Below, one piece after another: positions 1 through 8,230 of a stretch of DNA of 64,000 bases. The translations under genes and the position numbers were made by a program. Source of the DNA: Oscillospiraceae bacterium. Lineage in GTDB: Bacteria > Bacillota > Clostridia > Oscillospirales > Oscillospiraceae. Where the stretch lies: the NCBI GenBank assembly GCA_902779945.1, contig CACZDN010000017.1:1-64000 (forward strand), in the 5' to 3' direction. The stretch's first letter is position 1, and each line of letters opens with the position of its first letter. The notes under the pieces are model-generated. The model had not been told where the DNA came from. It saw nothing but the letters and a program-made list of their open reading frames with translations, and ran no database searches.

Positions 1-145
1 CATCAAGGGTATCGACAAGCAGAAGGTCGGCCAGTTTGCAGCCGAAGTCCGTGGTAAGAGACCTCCCGAACCCTACAAGGGCAAGGGCATCAAGTACGAC
101 TACGAGACCATCCGCCGCAAAGAAGGCAAGACCGGCGCCAAGTAA
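1..145 (+). CDS. rplF: 50S ribosomal protein L6, C-terminal part (partial)
   Basis: The window opens inside this gene; the reading frame begins at base 2 and gives 47 residues before TAA at 143-145. The tail has the basic, KGKG-containing C-terminus typical of L6 ([19 protein letters not shown]). L6 binds 23S rRNA near the GTPase-associated region of the large subunit. It sits directly before rplR, as in the standard spc operon order. The start is outside the window. Confidence 0.93.
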   Translation, partial: IKGIDKQKVGQFAAEVRGKRPPEPYKGKGIKYDYETIRRKEGKTGAK

Positions 146-161
146 ACGGAGGTGTGCCTGA

Positions 162-521
162 ATGATTAAGAGACCCGATACCAGAGGACAGCGCATCAAG
201 CGCCACCAGAGAGTGCGCGGCAAGATCTCCGGTACCCCCGAGAGACCCAGGCTCAGCGTATTCCGCAGCGAAAACAACATCTACGCCCAGATCATCGACG
301 ACGTGGCCGGCAACACCCTCGTGTCCGCCTCCAGCGTCGAGAAGGGCTTCGAAGGCAACGGCGGCAACATCGAGGCCGCAAAGAAGGTCGGCGCGAAGGT
401 CGCCGAGCGCGCCCTGCAGAAGGGCATCGAAGAGGTCGTGTTCGACCGCGGCGGCTACATTTATCACGGCCGCGTCCAGGCACTGGCAGACGGCGCCCGC
501 GAGGGCGGCCTGAAATTCTGA
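162..521 (+). CDS. rplR: 50S ribosomal protein L18
   Basis: 119 residues, normal for bacterial L18, which binds 5S rRNA and anchors it in the central protuberance. The basic N-terminus, the core segment [19 protein letters not shown] and the terminus ending GGLKF are all diagnostic. A GGAGGTG ribosome binding site lies at about 147-153. It lies between rplF and rpsE with short gaps, as part of the co-transcribed spc operon. Confidence 0.97.
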   Translation: MIKRPDTRGQRIKRHQRVRGKISGTPERPRLSVFRSENNIYAQIIDDVAGNTLVSASSVEKGFEGNGGNIEAAKKVGAKVAERALQKGIEEVVFDRGGYIYHGRVQALADGAREGGLKF

Positions 522-540
522 GGAAGGGGGATAACGAAAC

Positions 541-1071
541 ATGGCTTACAACAATGACAGAAGGGATCGCCGCAACAGCAAGGAAGAGGCTCCCTCCGAG
601 TTCATCGAGAAGGTAGTTTCCCTCAACCGCGTCAGCAAGACCGTCAAGGGCGGCCGCGTGGCGAAGTTCTCCGCGCTCTGCGTCGTCGGCGACGGCAAGG
701 GCCGCGTCGGCTACGGCATGGGCAAGGCCAACGAGGTCTCCGAGGCTATCCGCAAGGGCCTCGAGGACGCCAAGAAGAATATCGTCACCGTCACCCTCCA
801 GGGCACCACCATCCCGCATGAGGTGCTCGGCGCGTTCGGAGCCGGCCGCGTCCTGCTCAAGCCCGCCCCCGAAGGCACCGGCGTCATCGCCGGCGGCGCG
901 GTGCGTGCGGTCGTCGAGGCCGCCGGCATTTCCAACATCCGTACGAAGTGCCTGCGCACCAACAACCCCGCCAACGTCGTGGCCGCCACCATGGAGGGCC
1001 TCAAGTCTCTGCGCAACGCTGCCCAGGTCGCCGCTGTCAGGGGCAAGAATCCTGAAGAAATTCAGGGCTAA
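541..1071 (+). CDS. rpsE: 30S ribosomal protein S5
   Basis: 176 residues. It has the N-terminal double-stranded-RNA-binding S5 domain (about residues 18-85, with [16 protein letters not shown] and the glycine-rich VGYGMGKA) and the C-terminal S5 domain containing [17 protein letters not shown]5 acts in translational accuracy and helicase activity at the mRNA entry site. The length and order (rplR-rpsE-rpmD) are standard. The preceding ribosome binding site is GGAAGGGGG. Confidence 0.97.
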   Translation: MAYNNDRRDRRNSKEEAPSEFIEKVVSLNRVSKTVKGGRVAKFSALCVVGDGKGRVGYGMGKANEVSEAIRKGLEDAKKNIVTVTLQGTTIPHEVLGAFGAGRVLLKPAPEGTGVIAGGAVRAVVEAAGISNIRTKCLRTNNPANVVAATMEGLKSLRNAAQVAAVRGKNPEEIQG

Positions 1072-1083
1072 GGAGGGCGAAAG

Positions 1084-1263
1084 ATGGCTAATCTCAGAAT
1101 CAAGCTCGTCAAGAGCCTCAACGGCAGACACGACAAGCACATTGCGACTGCCTACTCCCTCGGCCTGCACAAGATCGGCAACGAGACTCTGCAGCCCGAC
1201 AATCCCCAGACCAGGGGCAAGATCGCCAAGATCGGCTATCTGGTCCAGGTAACCGAAGAATAA
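1084..1263 (+). CDS. rpmD: 50S ribosomal protein L30
   Basis: A short gene of 59 codons plus stop, beginning MANLRIKLVKSLNG and ending QVTEE. It matches the single-domain bacterial L30 in length and in the conserved IKLVKS and LGLHKIG segments. An AAGGAGG ribosome binding site at 1070-1076 sets the ATG at 1084. It occupies the canonical position between rpsE and rplO. Confidence 0.95.
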   Translation: MANLRIKLVKSLNGRHDKHIATAYSLGLHKIGNETLQPDNPQTRGKIAKIGYLVQVTEE

Positions 1264-1276
1264 GGAGGGCCAGAGA

Positions 1277-1717
1277 ATGTATATCAACGATCTTTCTCCC
1301 GCAGCCGGCTCCACCCATGTCGACAAGCGCAAGGGCAGAGGCCACGCCACCGGCAACGGCAAGACCGCAGGCCGCGGTCACAAGGGCCAGAAGGCCCGCA
1401 GCGGCGGCGGCACCCGCATCGGGTTTGAGGGCGGCCAGATGCCTCTGGCGCGCCGCATCCCCAAGAGAGGCTTCAACAACATCTTTGCAAAGCCCCTCGA
1501 TGCGCTGAATGTCTCCGTGCTCGACCGTTTTGAGGACGGTTCCGTCGTCGACGTCCAGGCCATTCTGGACGCGGGCATCATTTCGAAGTGCAAGTACGGC
1601 ATCAAGTTCCTCGGAGGCGGCGACGTTTCCAGGAAGCTGACCGTTAAAGCTTCTGCCTTCTCCGAAACCGCAAAACAGAAGATAGAAGCGGCCGGCGGAA
1701 AGGCAGAGGTGGTCTAA
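1277..1717 (+). CDS. rplO: 50S ribosomal protein L15
   Basis: 146 residues. The glycine/lysine-rich N-terminal extension (residues about 20-50, GRGHATGNGKTAGRGHKGQK) that threads into 23S rRNA is obvious, followed by the folded C-terminal domain (LDRFEDGSVVD, IKFLGGG). It is an early assembly protein of the large subunit. The stop codon directly abuts the GTG of secY, so translation of the two is probably coupled. Confidence 0.97.
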   Translation: MYINDLSPAAGSTHVDKRKGRGHATGNGKTAGRGHKGQKARSGGGTRIGFEGGQMPLARRIPKRGFNNIFAKPLDALNVSVLDRFEDGSVVDVQAILDAGIISKCKYGIKFLGGGDVSRKLTVKASAFSETAKQKIEAAGGKAEVV

Positions 1718-3019
1718 GTGCTTCAGACATTACGCAACGCATGGAAGATCGAGGAGCTCCGCAGGAAGATCCTCTTCACGCTCCTGATCCTGGCGCTGTA
1801 CCGTCTCGGCAACGCCATCCCCGTCCCCTATGTGAACGTCAGCGCCCTGCAGGCTTATTTCTCCCAGCTGCAGAACACGGTCCTGGGCCTGCTGAACGTC
1901 ATGTCCGGCGGCGCTTTCTCCAACGCGACCATCTTCGCGCTTTCCATCCAGCCCTACATCAACGCCAGCATCATCATCCAGCTGCTGTGCATCGCCATCC
2001 CGGCCCTTGAGCGCATGAGCAAGGACGAGGGCGAGGAGGGCCGCAAGAAGATCGCCTCCATCACCCGTTACTCCACCGTCGCGATCGGCCTGCTGCAGGG
2101 CTTCGGCTTCTACATGCTCATCAAGAACTACGGCATCCTGACTCCCGAGGCCAAAGGCAATGTCTGGGCCGCGATCGTCATCGTGCTGACCTTTACCTCC
2201 GGCTCCGCACTGATCATGTGGCTGGGCGAGCAGATCACCGAATTCGGCATCGGCAACGGCATCTCCATGATCCTGTTTGCCAGCATCATCTCCCGCTTCC
2301 CCACCATGATCTTCACCAGCATCACCAACATGGCCCGTCCGGCGGACGATCCGAACCATCTGAACTGGTGGGTCTTCCTGTTCATGCTCCTCGGCGCGCT
2401 GTGCATCATCGTGCTCATCGTCTTCGTCAACGACGCCGAGCGCCGCATCCCCGTCGTCTACGCCAAGCGCGTGGTCGGCCGCAAGATGTACGGCGGCCAG
2501 AGCACCCATCTGCCCATGAAGGTGAACATGTCTGGCGTTATGCCCATCATCTTCGCCCAGTCCATCGCCTCCGTTCCCGCGACCATCGCGGCCTTCACCG
2601 GCAAGACCAACGGCTGGGTCAGCACCTGGTTCGGCACCAACTCCATCCCCTATGCAATCGTCTATCTGCTGCTCATCATCTTCTTCGCCTACTTCTACTC
2701 CACCATCCAGTTCAACCCCGTGGAGGTTGCCAACAACCTAAAGAAGAACGGCGGCTATATCCCCGGCTTCCGTCCCGGCAAGCCGACCAGCGATTTTATC
2801 CAGAAGGTCCTGAACAAGATCACCCTCTTCGGCGCGATCTATCTGGGCATCATCGCTGTCGTTCCGATCCTGATCGCGCACTTCTCTACGCAGTCCGCTC
2901 TGACGGGTATCTCCCTCGGCGGCACCTCCATCATCATCGTTGTCGGTGTTGCGCTTGAGACGATCCGCGCGCTCGAGGCTCAGATGCTCATGCGCAACTA
3001 CAAGGGCTTTCTTGATTAA
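1718..3019 (+). CDS. secY: Preprotein translocase subunit SecY
   Basis: 433 residues with ten predicted transmembrane segments, the usual size. SecY forms the protein-conducting channel with SecE and SecG in the cytoplasmic membrane. The N-terminus (MLQTLRNAWKIEELRRKILF) is typical of Firmicutes, and the plug-region and lateral-gate helices are present. The start is GTG at 1718, immediately after the rplO TAA, with a purine-rich ribosome binding site (GGCAGAGG) inside rplO. It is followed by adk and map, the usual order. Confidence 0.97.
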   Translation: MLQTLRNAWKIEELRRKILFTLLILALYRLGNAIPVPYVNVSALQAYFSQLQNTVLGLLNVMSGGAFSNATIFALSIQPYINASIIIQLLCIAIPALERMSKDEGEEGRKKIASITRYSTVAIGLLQGFGFYMLIKNYGILTPEAKGNVWAAIVIVLTFTSGSALIMWLGEQITEFGIGNGISMILFASIISRFPTMIFTSITNMARPADDPNHLNWWVFLFMLLGALCIIVLIVFVNDAERRIPVVYAKRVVGRKMYGGQSTHLPMKVNMSGVMPIIFAQSIASVPATIAAFTGKTNGWVSTWFGTNSIPYAIVYLLLIIFFAYFYSTIQFNPVEVANNLKKNGGYIPGFRPGKPTSDFIQKVLNKITLFGAIYLGIIAVVPILIAHFSTQSALTGISLGGTSIIIVVGVALETIRALEAQMLMRNYKGFLD

Positions 3020-3037
3020 AGAAAGGAGCGCTTGAGC

Positions 3038-3670
3038 ATGAGACTGATCCTTCTGGGCGCCCCCGGCGCAGGCAAAGGAACACAGGCAGAGATCCTCTCG
3101 AGGCTTTTGAGCATCCCCACGATCTCCACGGGCAACATCCTCCGCGCCGCCATGAAGGCCGGCACCGAGGTGGGCCTCAAGGCCAAAGCCTACGTGGAGT
3201 CCGGGCAGCTCGTTCCGGACGAGGTCATCATCGGCATCATCCGGGAGCGCCTCGCGGAGCCCGACTGCGCCGCGGGTTATATTCTCGACGGCGTACCCCG
3301 CACGATCCCCCAGGCCCAGACCATGGAGGACATGGGCATCGAAATCGACTGCGCCCTGTCCATCGAGGTCGAGGACGAGGTCATCGTCCGCCGCATGTCC
3401 GGCCGCAGGACCTGCAAAGACTGCAGCGCCACCTTCCACGTGGAGAGCAATCCCCCGAAAACGGAGGGCAAATGCGACTTCTGCGGCAGCGAGCTGACGA
3501 TCCGCAAGGACGACGCGCCCGAGACCGTCAAGAACCGTCTGACCACCTATCACCGCGAGACCGAGCCTCTCAAGGCCTTCTATGCAGAGCGCGGCAAGCT
3601 GCGCGAGGTCCGGAACCAGCCGAGCATCGAGGCGACCACGGCAGCCATCCGGGACTGCCTGGGGATCTGA
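3038..3670 (+). CDS. adk: Adenylate kinase
   Basis: Catalyses ATP + AMP = 2 ADP in the cytosol. From ATG 3038 it has 210 residues, with the P-loop GAPGAGKGT at residues 7-15, the AMP-binding STGNILR and LDGVPRT motifs, and a long LID domain carrying a Cys4 zinc site (CKDC and CDFC). An in-frame TTG at 3032 is possible but would leave only about 3 nt to the AAAGGAG site at 3022-3028, so the ATG with about 9 nt spacing is preferred. Confidence 0.96.
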   Translation: MRLILLGAPGAGKGTQAEILSRLLSIPTISTGNILRAAMKAGTEVGLKAKAYVESGQLVPDEVIIGIIRERLAEPDCAAGYILDGVPRTIPQAQTMEDMGIEIDCALSIEVEDEVIVRRMSGRRTCKDCSATFHVESNPPKTEGKCDFCGSELTIRKDDAPETVKNRLTTYHRETEPLKAFYAERGKLREVRNQPSIEATTAAIRDCLGI

Positions 3671-3671
3671 A

Positions 3672-4442
3672 ATGTCCGACACGATCTATATCAAGTCGAA
3701 ATCAGAAATCGAGATCATGCGTCAGGCTGCGCGCATCGCGGCCGGCGCACGATCCATGGGCCGCCAGGCTGTTCGGGACGGCTTGACCACCCGACAGATC
3801 GACAAAGCGGTACATGAATTCATCGTCAAGTCCGGCGCGAAGCCGAGCTGCCTGGGTTACGCGGGCTTCCCCGCGGCGACCTGCGTCTCGGTAAACGACC
3901 AGGTCATCCACGGCATCCCCGGCAGGCGCGTGGTCCGAAACGGGGACATCGTCTCCATCGACCTCTGCGCGGGCTACAAGGGCTTCATCGGTGACTGTGC
4001 GGGGACCTATCCCTGCGGCGAGGTCAGCGAGGAAGCGCAGAAGCTCATCGCGGTGACGCGGGAGGCCTTCTTCGAGGGCATCCGCTTCGCGAAGGTCGGC
4101 TACCGCATCGCCGATATCGGCGGCGCGGTGCAGGATTATGTGGAGGGCCACGGCTTCTCCGTCGTGCGCGACTTCGTGGGCCACGGCATCGGCCGCGGTA
4201 TGCACGAGGCGCCAGAGGTGCCGAACTACCGCCCGGAACGCGGGCGGCACAATCCGCGCCTTGTCAAGGGCATGACCATCTGCATCGAGCCGATGGTCTG
4301 CGCGGGCGACTGGCACGTCGAGATCCTGGACGACGACTGGACCGTCGTCACCCGGGACGGCTCTCTCGCGGCACACTATGAAAACACCATTCTGATCACC
4401 GACGGTGAGCCGGAGATCCTAACAATGGCAGACGATATTTGA
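3672..4442 (+). CDS. map: Methionine aminopeptidase, type I
   Basis: 256 residues. It removes the initiator methionine from nascent proteins. The dimetal site is complete: D97, D108, H171, E206 and E237, with substrate-contacting H80 in [11 protein letters not shown]. There is no N-terminal zinc-finger extension, so this is the short type Ia form. The ATG lies one base after the adk stop, so the two are translationally coupled. The order adk-map-infA is typical of Gram-positive spc operons. Confidence 0.96.
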   Translation: MSDTIYIKSKSEIEIMRQAARIAAGARSMGRQAVRDGLTTRQIDKAVHEFIVKSGAKPSCLGYAGFPAATCVSVNDQVIHGIPGRRVVRNGDIVSIDLCAGYKGFIGDCAGTYPCGEVSEEAQKLIAVTREAFFEGIRFAKVGYRIADIGGAVQDYVEGHGFSVVRDFVGHGIGRGMHEAPEVPNYRPERGRHNPRLVKGMTICIEPMVCAGDWHVEILDDDWTVVTRDGSLAAHYENTILITDGEPEILTMADDI

Positions 4443-4464
4443 TGAGACTTGGGAGGAATCACCT

Positions 4465-4683
4465 TTGGCAAAAGACGATGTAATCGAACTTGAAGGCACG
4501 GTAGTCGAGTCTCTGCCCAACACCATGTTCAAGGTGGACATCGGCAAAGGCCACGTAATACTGGCGCACATTTCCGGCAAGCTCCGGATGAACTTTATCA
4601 GGATCCTTCCCGGCGATAAGGTCACGGTGCAGATGTCGCCCTACGACATTACCCGCGGCCGCATCGTGTGGAGAAGCAAGTAG
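4465..4683 (+). CDS. infA: Translation initiation factor IF-1
   Basis: 72 residues, the classical S1/OB-fold IF-1 that binds the 30S A site during initiation. The sequence from [19 protein letters not shown] to [12 protein letters not shown] is diagnostic. The start codon is TTG at 4465, supported by a GGGAGGA ribosome binding site 7 nt upstream; no ATG could give the conserved N-terminus. Between map and infA there is no KOW-domain protein gene, which some Firmicutes carry. Confidence 0.97.
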   Translation: MAKDDVIELEGTVVESLPNTMFKVDIGKGHVILAHISGKLRMNFIRILPGDKVTVQMSPYDITRGRIVWRSK

Positions 4684-4697
4684 GAGGTATATCACAA

Positions 4698-4811
4698 ATG
4701 AAAGTCAGACCTTCCGTCAAGCCCATGTGCGAGAAGTGCAAGATCATCAAGCGCAAGGGCAAAGTCATGGTCATCTGCGAGAACCCCAAGCACAAGCAGC
4801 GCCAGGGCTGA
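4698..4811 (+). CDS. rpmJ: 50S ribosomal protein L36 (zinc-binding form)
   Basis: 37 codons, [19 protein letters not shown] to KHKQRQG. The four-ligand zinc ribbon (Cys11, Cys14, Cys27, His32) is intact, so this is the C+ form. A TAGGAGGT ribosome binding site sits at 4681-4688. It is the last gene before the repeat-containing gap that separates it from rpsM. Confidence 0.96.
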   Translation: MKVRPSVKPMCEKCKIIKRKGKVMVICENPKHKQRQG

Positions 4812-5096
4812 TCGCAGGATAGAGTGAAGAGTTGAGCGTGAAGAGTGAAGTGAAGGAATCGCTGCGCGATATCTTGATTCGTCCCCGAAGGGGACACCAT
4901 AACTCCACTCTCCACACTCCAAACTCCACACTGAACTGAGGCGTTTGCCTCACCCACATTCAGAGACACGGAAGTCTGTTGAGCAGACAATCCTGTCCTT
5001 ATACAACACTCCCGCATGGACACGGAGGCTCCCTCCGGCGGGAACAAGTCCCCGCGTCGCAGACATGCGGAAAAAAATCGAAAGGATGATCGTATT
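4812..5096. repeat. Repeat-bearing gap splitting rpmJ from rpsM
   Basis: 285 nt with no coding evidence. Bases about 4820-4935 contain degenerate inverted tracts: GTGAAGAGTGAAG-type units on the left, and units whose complement reads GTGGAGAGTGGAG on the right, flanking a CCCCGAAGGGG hairpin. Similar tracts border the gap at 21083-21330. The remaining 4936-5096 is unique sequence that could hold a leader or promoter for the alpha operon, but no convincing -35/-10 pair was found. In most relatives rpmJ and rpsM are nearly adjacent, so the gap looks like an insertion. Confidence 0.55.
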
Positions 5097-5465
5097 ATGG
5101 CACGTATAGCCGGCGTTGACCTGCCCAAGGACAAGAGAATCGAGATCGGTCTCACCTACGTCTACGGCATTGGCAGAACCAGCGCGAACAAGATCCTGGC
5201 CATGACCGGGATCAACCCCGACACCAGAGTCAAGGACCTCACCGACGAGGAAGAGGCCAAGCTCCGCGAGTGCATCGACCACAACTTCATCGTTGAGGGC
5301 GACCTGCGCCGCCAGACCGCGCTTGACATCAAGCGTCTCACCGAGATCGGCTGCTACCGCGGCCTGCGCCACCGCCGCGGCCTGCCCGTGCGCGGCCAGC
5401 GCTCCAAGACCAATGCCCGTACCCGCAAGGGTCCGAAACGCACCATCGCGAATAAGAAGAAGTAA
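5097..5465 (+). CDS. rpsM: 30S ribosomal protein S13
   Basis: 122 residues from [21 protein letters not shown]; the helix-two-turn-helix and the basic tail ([14 protein letters not shown] to KKK) are typical. S13 contacts the P-site tRNA and 23S rRNA at the head of the 30S subunit. An in-frame ATG exists at 5016, but the conserved N-terminus and the GAAAGGATG site at 5080-5088 place the start at 5097. First gene of the alpha operon. Confidence 0.96.
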   Translation: MARIAGVDLPKDKRIEIGLTYVYGIGRTSANKILAMTGINPDTRVKDLTDEEEAKLRECIDHNFIVEGDLRRQTALDIKRLTEIGCYRGLRHRRGLPVRGQRSKTNARTRKGPKRTIANKKK

Positions 5466-5479
5466 GGAGGGAGCCGATC

Positions 5480-5881
5480 ATGGCAGCACAGAACGCAAAA
5501 AAGAAAGTCAGAACCCGCAGAAGAGAGCGTAAGAACATTGAAAAGGGCCAGGTTCATATCAGCTCTTCCTTCAACAACACCATGGTCACCGTGAGCGATA
5601 CCCAGGGCAACGCCATTTCCTGGGCCTCCGCCGGCGGCCTGGGCTTCCGCGGAAGCAAGAAGTCCACTCCCTTTGCCGCACAGACCGCAGCCGAGACGGC
5701 CGCCAAGGCCGCCATGGAGCACGGCCTGAAGACCGTCGAGGTCTTCGTCAAGGGCCCCGGCTCGGGCCGTGAGGCCGCCATCCGCGCCCTCCAGACCGCC
5801 GGTCTCGAGGTTACGATGATCAAGGATGTCACTCCCATTCCTCACAATGGCTGCCGTCCTCCGAAACGTCGTCGTGTATAA
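5480..5881 (+). CDS. rpsK: 30S ribosomal protein S11
   Basis: 133 residues. The conserved core is complete: [50 protein letters not shown] and the C-terminal [14 protein letters not shown]11 forms part of the 30S platform next to the mRNA exit. The AAGGAGGG site is at 5464-5471. It lies between rpsM and rpsD as expected. Confidence 0.97.
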   Translation: MAAQNAKKKVRTRRRERKNIEKGQVHISSSFNNTMVTVSDTQGNAISWASAGGLGFRGSKKSTPFAAQTAAETAAKAAMEHGLKTVEVFVKGPGSGREAAIRALQTAGLEVTMIKDVTPIPHNGCRPPKRRRV

Positions 5882-5901
5882 GAAAGGGAGGATAGACTGT
5901 T

Positions 5902-6440
5902 ATGGCTAAGAACAGAGAGCCCATTGCACCAGAAATTCCAACAGCCAGGTCAGACGGAAAAAGTCCGAGTATGCCCTGCAGCTGCAGGAGAAGCAGAAGG
6001 TCAAATTCGTGTACGGCGTGCTGGAGAAGCAGTTCCGCGGCTACTACGAGAAGGCCGAGCGTATGCCCGGCAAGACCGGCGAGAACCTCCTCTTCCAGCT
6101 TGAGTGCCGCCTTGACAACGTGATCTACCGCCTGGGCTATGCCGCTACCCGCCGCGAGGCGCGCCAGATGGTCAACCACGGCCACTTCACCGTCAACGGC
6201 CACAAGGTCAACATCCCCAGCTACCAGGTGAAGCCCGGCATGGTCATCGCCATCAGAGAGAGCAGCCGCAGCATCGAGCGCTTCAAGGTGAATCTCGAGG
6301 CAAACGCCTATCATGTCATTCCGAAGTGGCTTGAGTTCGACGCAAACAATATGGTCGGCAAGGTCGTTGCCGTCCCCGCAAGAGAAGATATTGATCTGCC
6401 CGTTGAAGAGCGTCTCATCGTCGAGTTGTACTCCAAGTAA
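5902..6440 (+). pseudogene. rpsD: 30S ribosomal protein S4, N-terminal deletion with frameshift
   Basis: The ATG at 5902 (ribosome binding site AAGGGAGG) encodes the normal S4 beginning MAKNREPIA, but the rest of the protein ([19 protein letters not shown]... through the S4 RNA-binding domain to VELYSK) lies in a different frame from about base 5931 to 6440. Aligned by eye to family S4 (about 195-200 residues), roughly 19-20 residues after MAKNREPIA are missing. The net loss must be 1 modulo 3 bases (for example 55, 58 or 61). No ATG, GTG or TTG precedes the conserved part in the downstream frame; the first ATG is at 6009 and would remove the whole N-terminal region. S4 is normally essential, so this is either an assembly error, a real lesion compensated by a second rpsD, or an unusual truncated S4. 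Confidence 0.8.
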
Positions 6441-6522
6441 ACCAGATACCCTCAAATTGGTAAGCTGCATCACCGAAGACACCAACTATGGCGCAAACTT
6501 ATAAGGAGGGTTATATTATCAT

Positions 6523-7473
6523 ATGATCGAAATTAAGAAGCCGCGTATCGAGTGCATTGAGACGCCCACCGACAGCTCGTATGGCAAATATATCATCGAG
6601 CCTCTGGAGCGCGGCTATGGTACTACGCTTGGTAACTCTCTTCGCAGGGTACTTCTCTCTTCCCTCCCCGGCATCGCGTGCACCAGCATCAAGATCGCCG
6701 GCGTTCAGCATGAGTTTTCCACCATCCCCGGCGTCAAGGAGGACGTGACGGAGATCGTGCTCAACGTCAAGAGCATCATCGCCCGCCTCCACAGCACCGG
6801 CCCCAAGACCGTGTACATTGAGGCCAGCGGCGAGGGCCTTGTCACCGCGGGCGACATCAAGCCCGACGCCGAGGTGGAAATCCTCAACCCCGAGCAGCCC
6901 ATCGCAACGCTGGGCCCCGACGGGGCGCTGAGCATGGAGCTCGTTCTGGACCACGGCAGAGGCTACGTCTCCGCCGACAAGAACAAAAACCCCCAGATGC
7001 CCATCGGCACCATCCCCGTCGACTCGATTTACACGCCCGTTCTCAAGGTCAACTATACGGTGGAGAACACCCGTGTCGGCAACCAGACCGACTTCGACAA
7101 GCTGACCATCGAGGTCTGGACGGACAAGACCATGACCGCAAGGGACGCCGTCTCTCTGGGCGCGAAGATCCTCTGCGACCACTTCACGCTTTTCACCAAC
7201 CTCTCCGACACCATCGGCACCAATTCCACGGTGGTCGAAAAGGTCGAGAAGGAGCCCGACACCATGCTCAAGATGACCATCGAAGAGCTGGATCTGTCCG
7301 TGAGAAGCTTCAACTGCCTCAAGCGTGCGAACATCAACACGGTTGAGGATCTGGTAAGCAAGACCCAGGACGAAATGATCAAGGTCCGCAACCTTGGCCG
7401 CAAGTCCCTCGAGGAGGTCGAGCACAAGCTCACCATGATGGGCCTGTCTCTTGCCAGCAATGACAACCAGTAA
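6523..7473 (+). CDS. rpoA: DNA-directed RNA polymerase subunit alpha
   Basis: 316 residues. The N-terminal dimerisation/insert domains (about 1-230, with [22 protein letters not shown]) assemble RNA polymerase. The C-terminal domain (about 245-305, with [19 protein letters not shown] and [11 protein letters not shown]) contacts UP elements and activators. AAGGAGGG lies at 6502-6509. An 82-nt gap separates it from rpsD. Confidence 0.97.
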   Translation: MIEIKKPRIECIETPTDSSYGKYIIEPLERGYGTTLGNSLRRVLLSSLPGIACTSIKIAGVQHEFSTIPGVKEDVTEIVLNVKSIIARLHSTGPKTVYIEASGEGLVTAGDIKPDAEVEILNPEQPIATLGPDGALSMELVLDHGRGYVSADKNKNPQMPIGTIPVDSIYTPVLKVNYTVENTRVGNQTDFDKLTIEVWTDKTMTARDAVSLGAKILCDHFTLFTNLSDTIGTNSTVVEKVEKEPDTMLKMTIEELDLSVRSFNCLKRANINTVEDLVSKTQDEMIKVRNLGRKSLEEVEHKLTMMGLSLASNDNQ

Positions 7474-7491
7474 TTAGGAGGAAACGACATT

Positions 7492-7833
7492 ATGCCTGGT
7501 ACAAGAAAACTCGGCAGGACCACGCCCCAGCGCATGGCGATGCTCCGTCAGCAGGTGACCGACTTCCTGGACAAGGGCCGCCTGGAGACCACCGTCACCC
7601 GCTGCAAGGAAATCGCGCCTCTGGCCGAGAAGATGATCACCCTCGGCAAGGCGAAGGATCTGGCCGCCTACCGTCAGGCGCTGGCCTTCATCACCCGCGA
7701 GGACGTAGCCAAGAAGGTCTTTGACGAGATCGCCCCCAAGTACGCCGACCGCAACGGCGGCTACACCCGCATCACCCGCATCGGCAACCGCCGCGGCGAC
7801 GCCGCCGAGGTAGCCGTCATCGAGCTCGTCTGA
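7492..7833 (+). CDS. rplQ: 50S ribosomal protein L17
   Basis: 113 residues, [21 protein letters not shown] to AEVAVIELV, the standard bacterial L17 length and the last gene of the alpha operon. L17 lies at the bottom of the 50S subunit near the peptide tunnel exit. TAGGAGGAAA precedes the ATG. A strong terminator follows 16 nt after the stop. Confidence 0.97.
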   Translation: MPGTRKLGRTTPQRMAMLRQQVTDFLDKGRLETTVTRCKEIAPLAEKMITLGKAKDLAAYRQALAFITREDVAKKVFDEIAPKYADRNGGYTRITRIGNRRGDAAEVAVIELV

Positions 7834-7849
7834 TCTCTGCTTCAATCAA

Positions 7850-7889
7850 AAAACCACCCGAAACGATTCTGTTTCGGGTGGTTTTTTTG
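7850..7889 (+). terminator. Rho-independent terminator of the alpha operon
   Basis: A perfect 13-bp stem (AACCACCCGAAAC with GTTTCGGGTGGTT) around a 6-nt loop, followed by seven T residues. An A-run on the left side could make it partly bidirectional. It ends the rplF-rplQ transcription unit. Confidence 0.93.
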
Positions 7890-7992
7890 ACCGCAAATGA
7901 CTTGCTTGAATCGGCCCCGCGTGAGCGGAAGCGAAGAATCTTTTGCTGCATTTGTGAAGAAAGAGTCTTCGTAACTTTCTTCCTCCGTATAA

Positions 7993-8213
7993 CAGCGACT
8001 GATACTCTTCTCCAATAGAGCGCTATGAATCTTTCCGGCCGGATTTGCGCCATGCTTCGTTATCGCCCTTGGCAATACACAAAGTATTCCCTGCGGGCGC
8101 GTTATCGCCCTTGGCAATACACAAAGTATTCCCTGCGGGCGCTGCCTTGCCTGACACAAATCCGCCTCGGAAATCTTTCACAGCACCTTATTGGAGAAGA
8201 GTATGAATCGCTG
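7993..8213. repeat. 221-bp inverted-repeat element with internal 42-bp tandem duplication
   Basis: The arms at 7993-8017 and 8189-8213 are inverted copies over 25 bp with two mismatches; the inner 16 bases (ATACTCTTCTCCAATA) match perfectly. Imperfect inverted similarity continues inward (CCGGATTTG near 8040, CAAATCCG near 8158). The centre holds a 42-bp unit repeated exactly twice at 8059-8100 and 8101-8142. No open frame looks coding. It resembles a MITE or large palindromic intergenic element. It lies downstream of both rplQ and mrdA, so it interrupts no operon. Confidence 0.7.
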
Positions 8214-8230
8214 CGAACAGGGAACAGAGA

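Noticed and set aside
3032-3037. In-frame TTG two codons before the adk ATG.
   Set aside because: It would be only about 3 nt from the ribosome binding site; the ATG at 3038 gives normal spacing and the conserved N-terminus.
8059-8142. Two exact 42-bp direct repeats considered as a CRISPR array.
   Set aside because: The units are directly adjacent with no spacer, only two copies exist and no cas genes are present.
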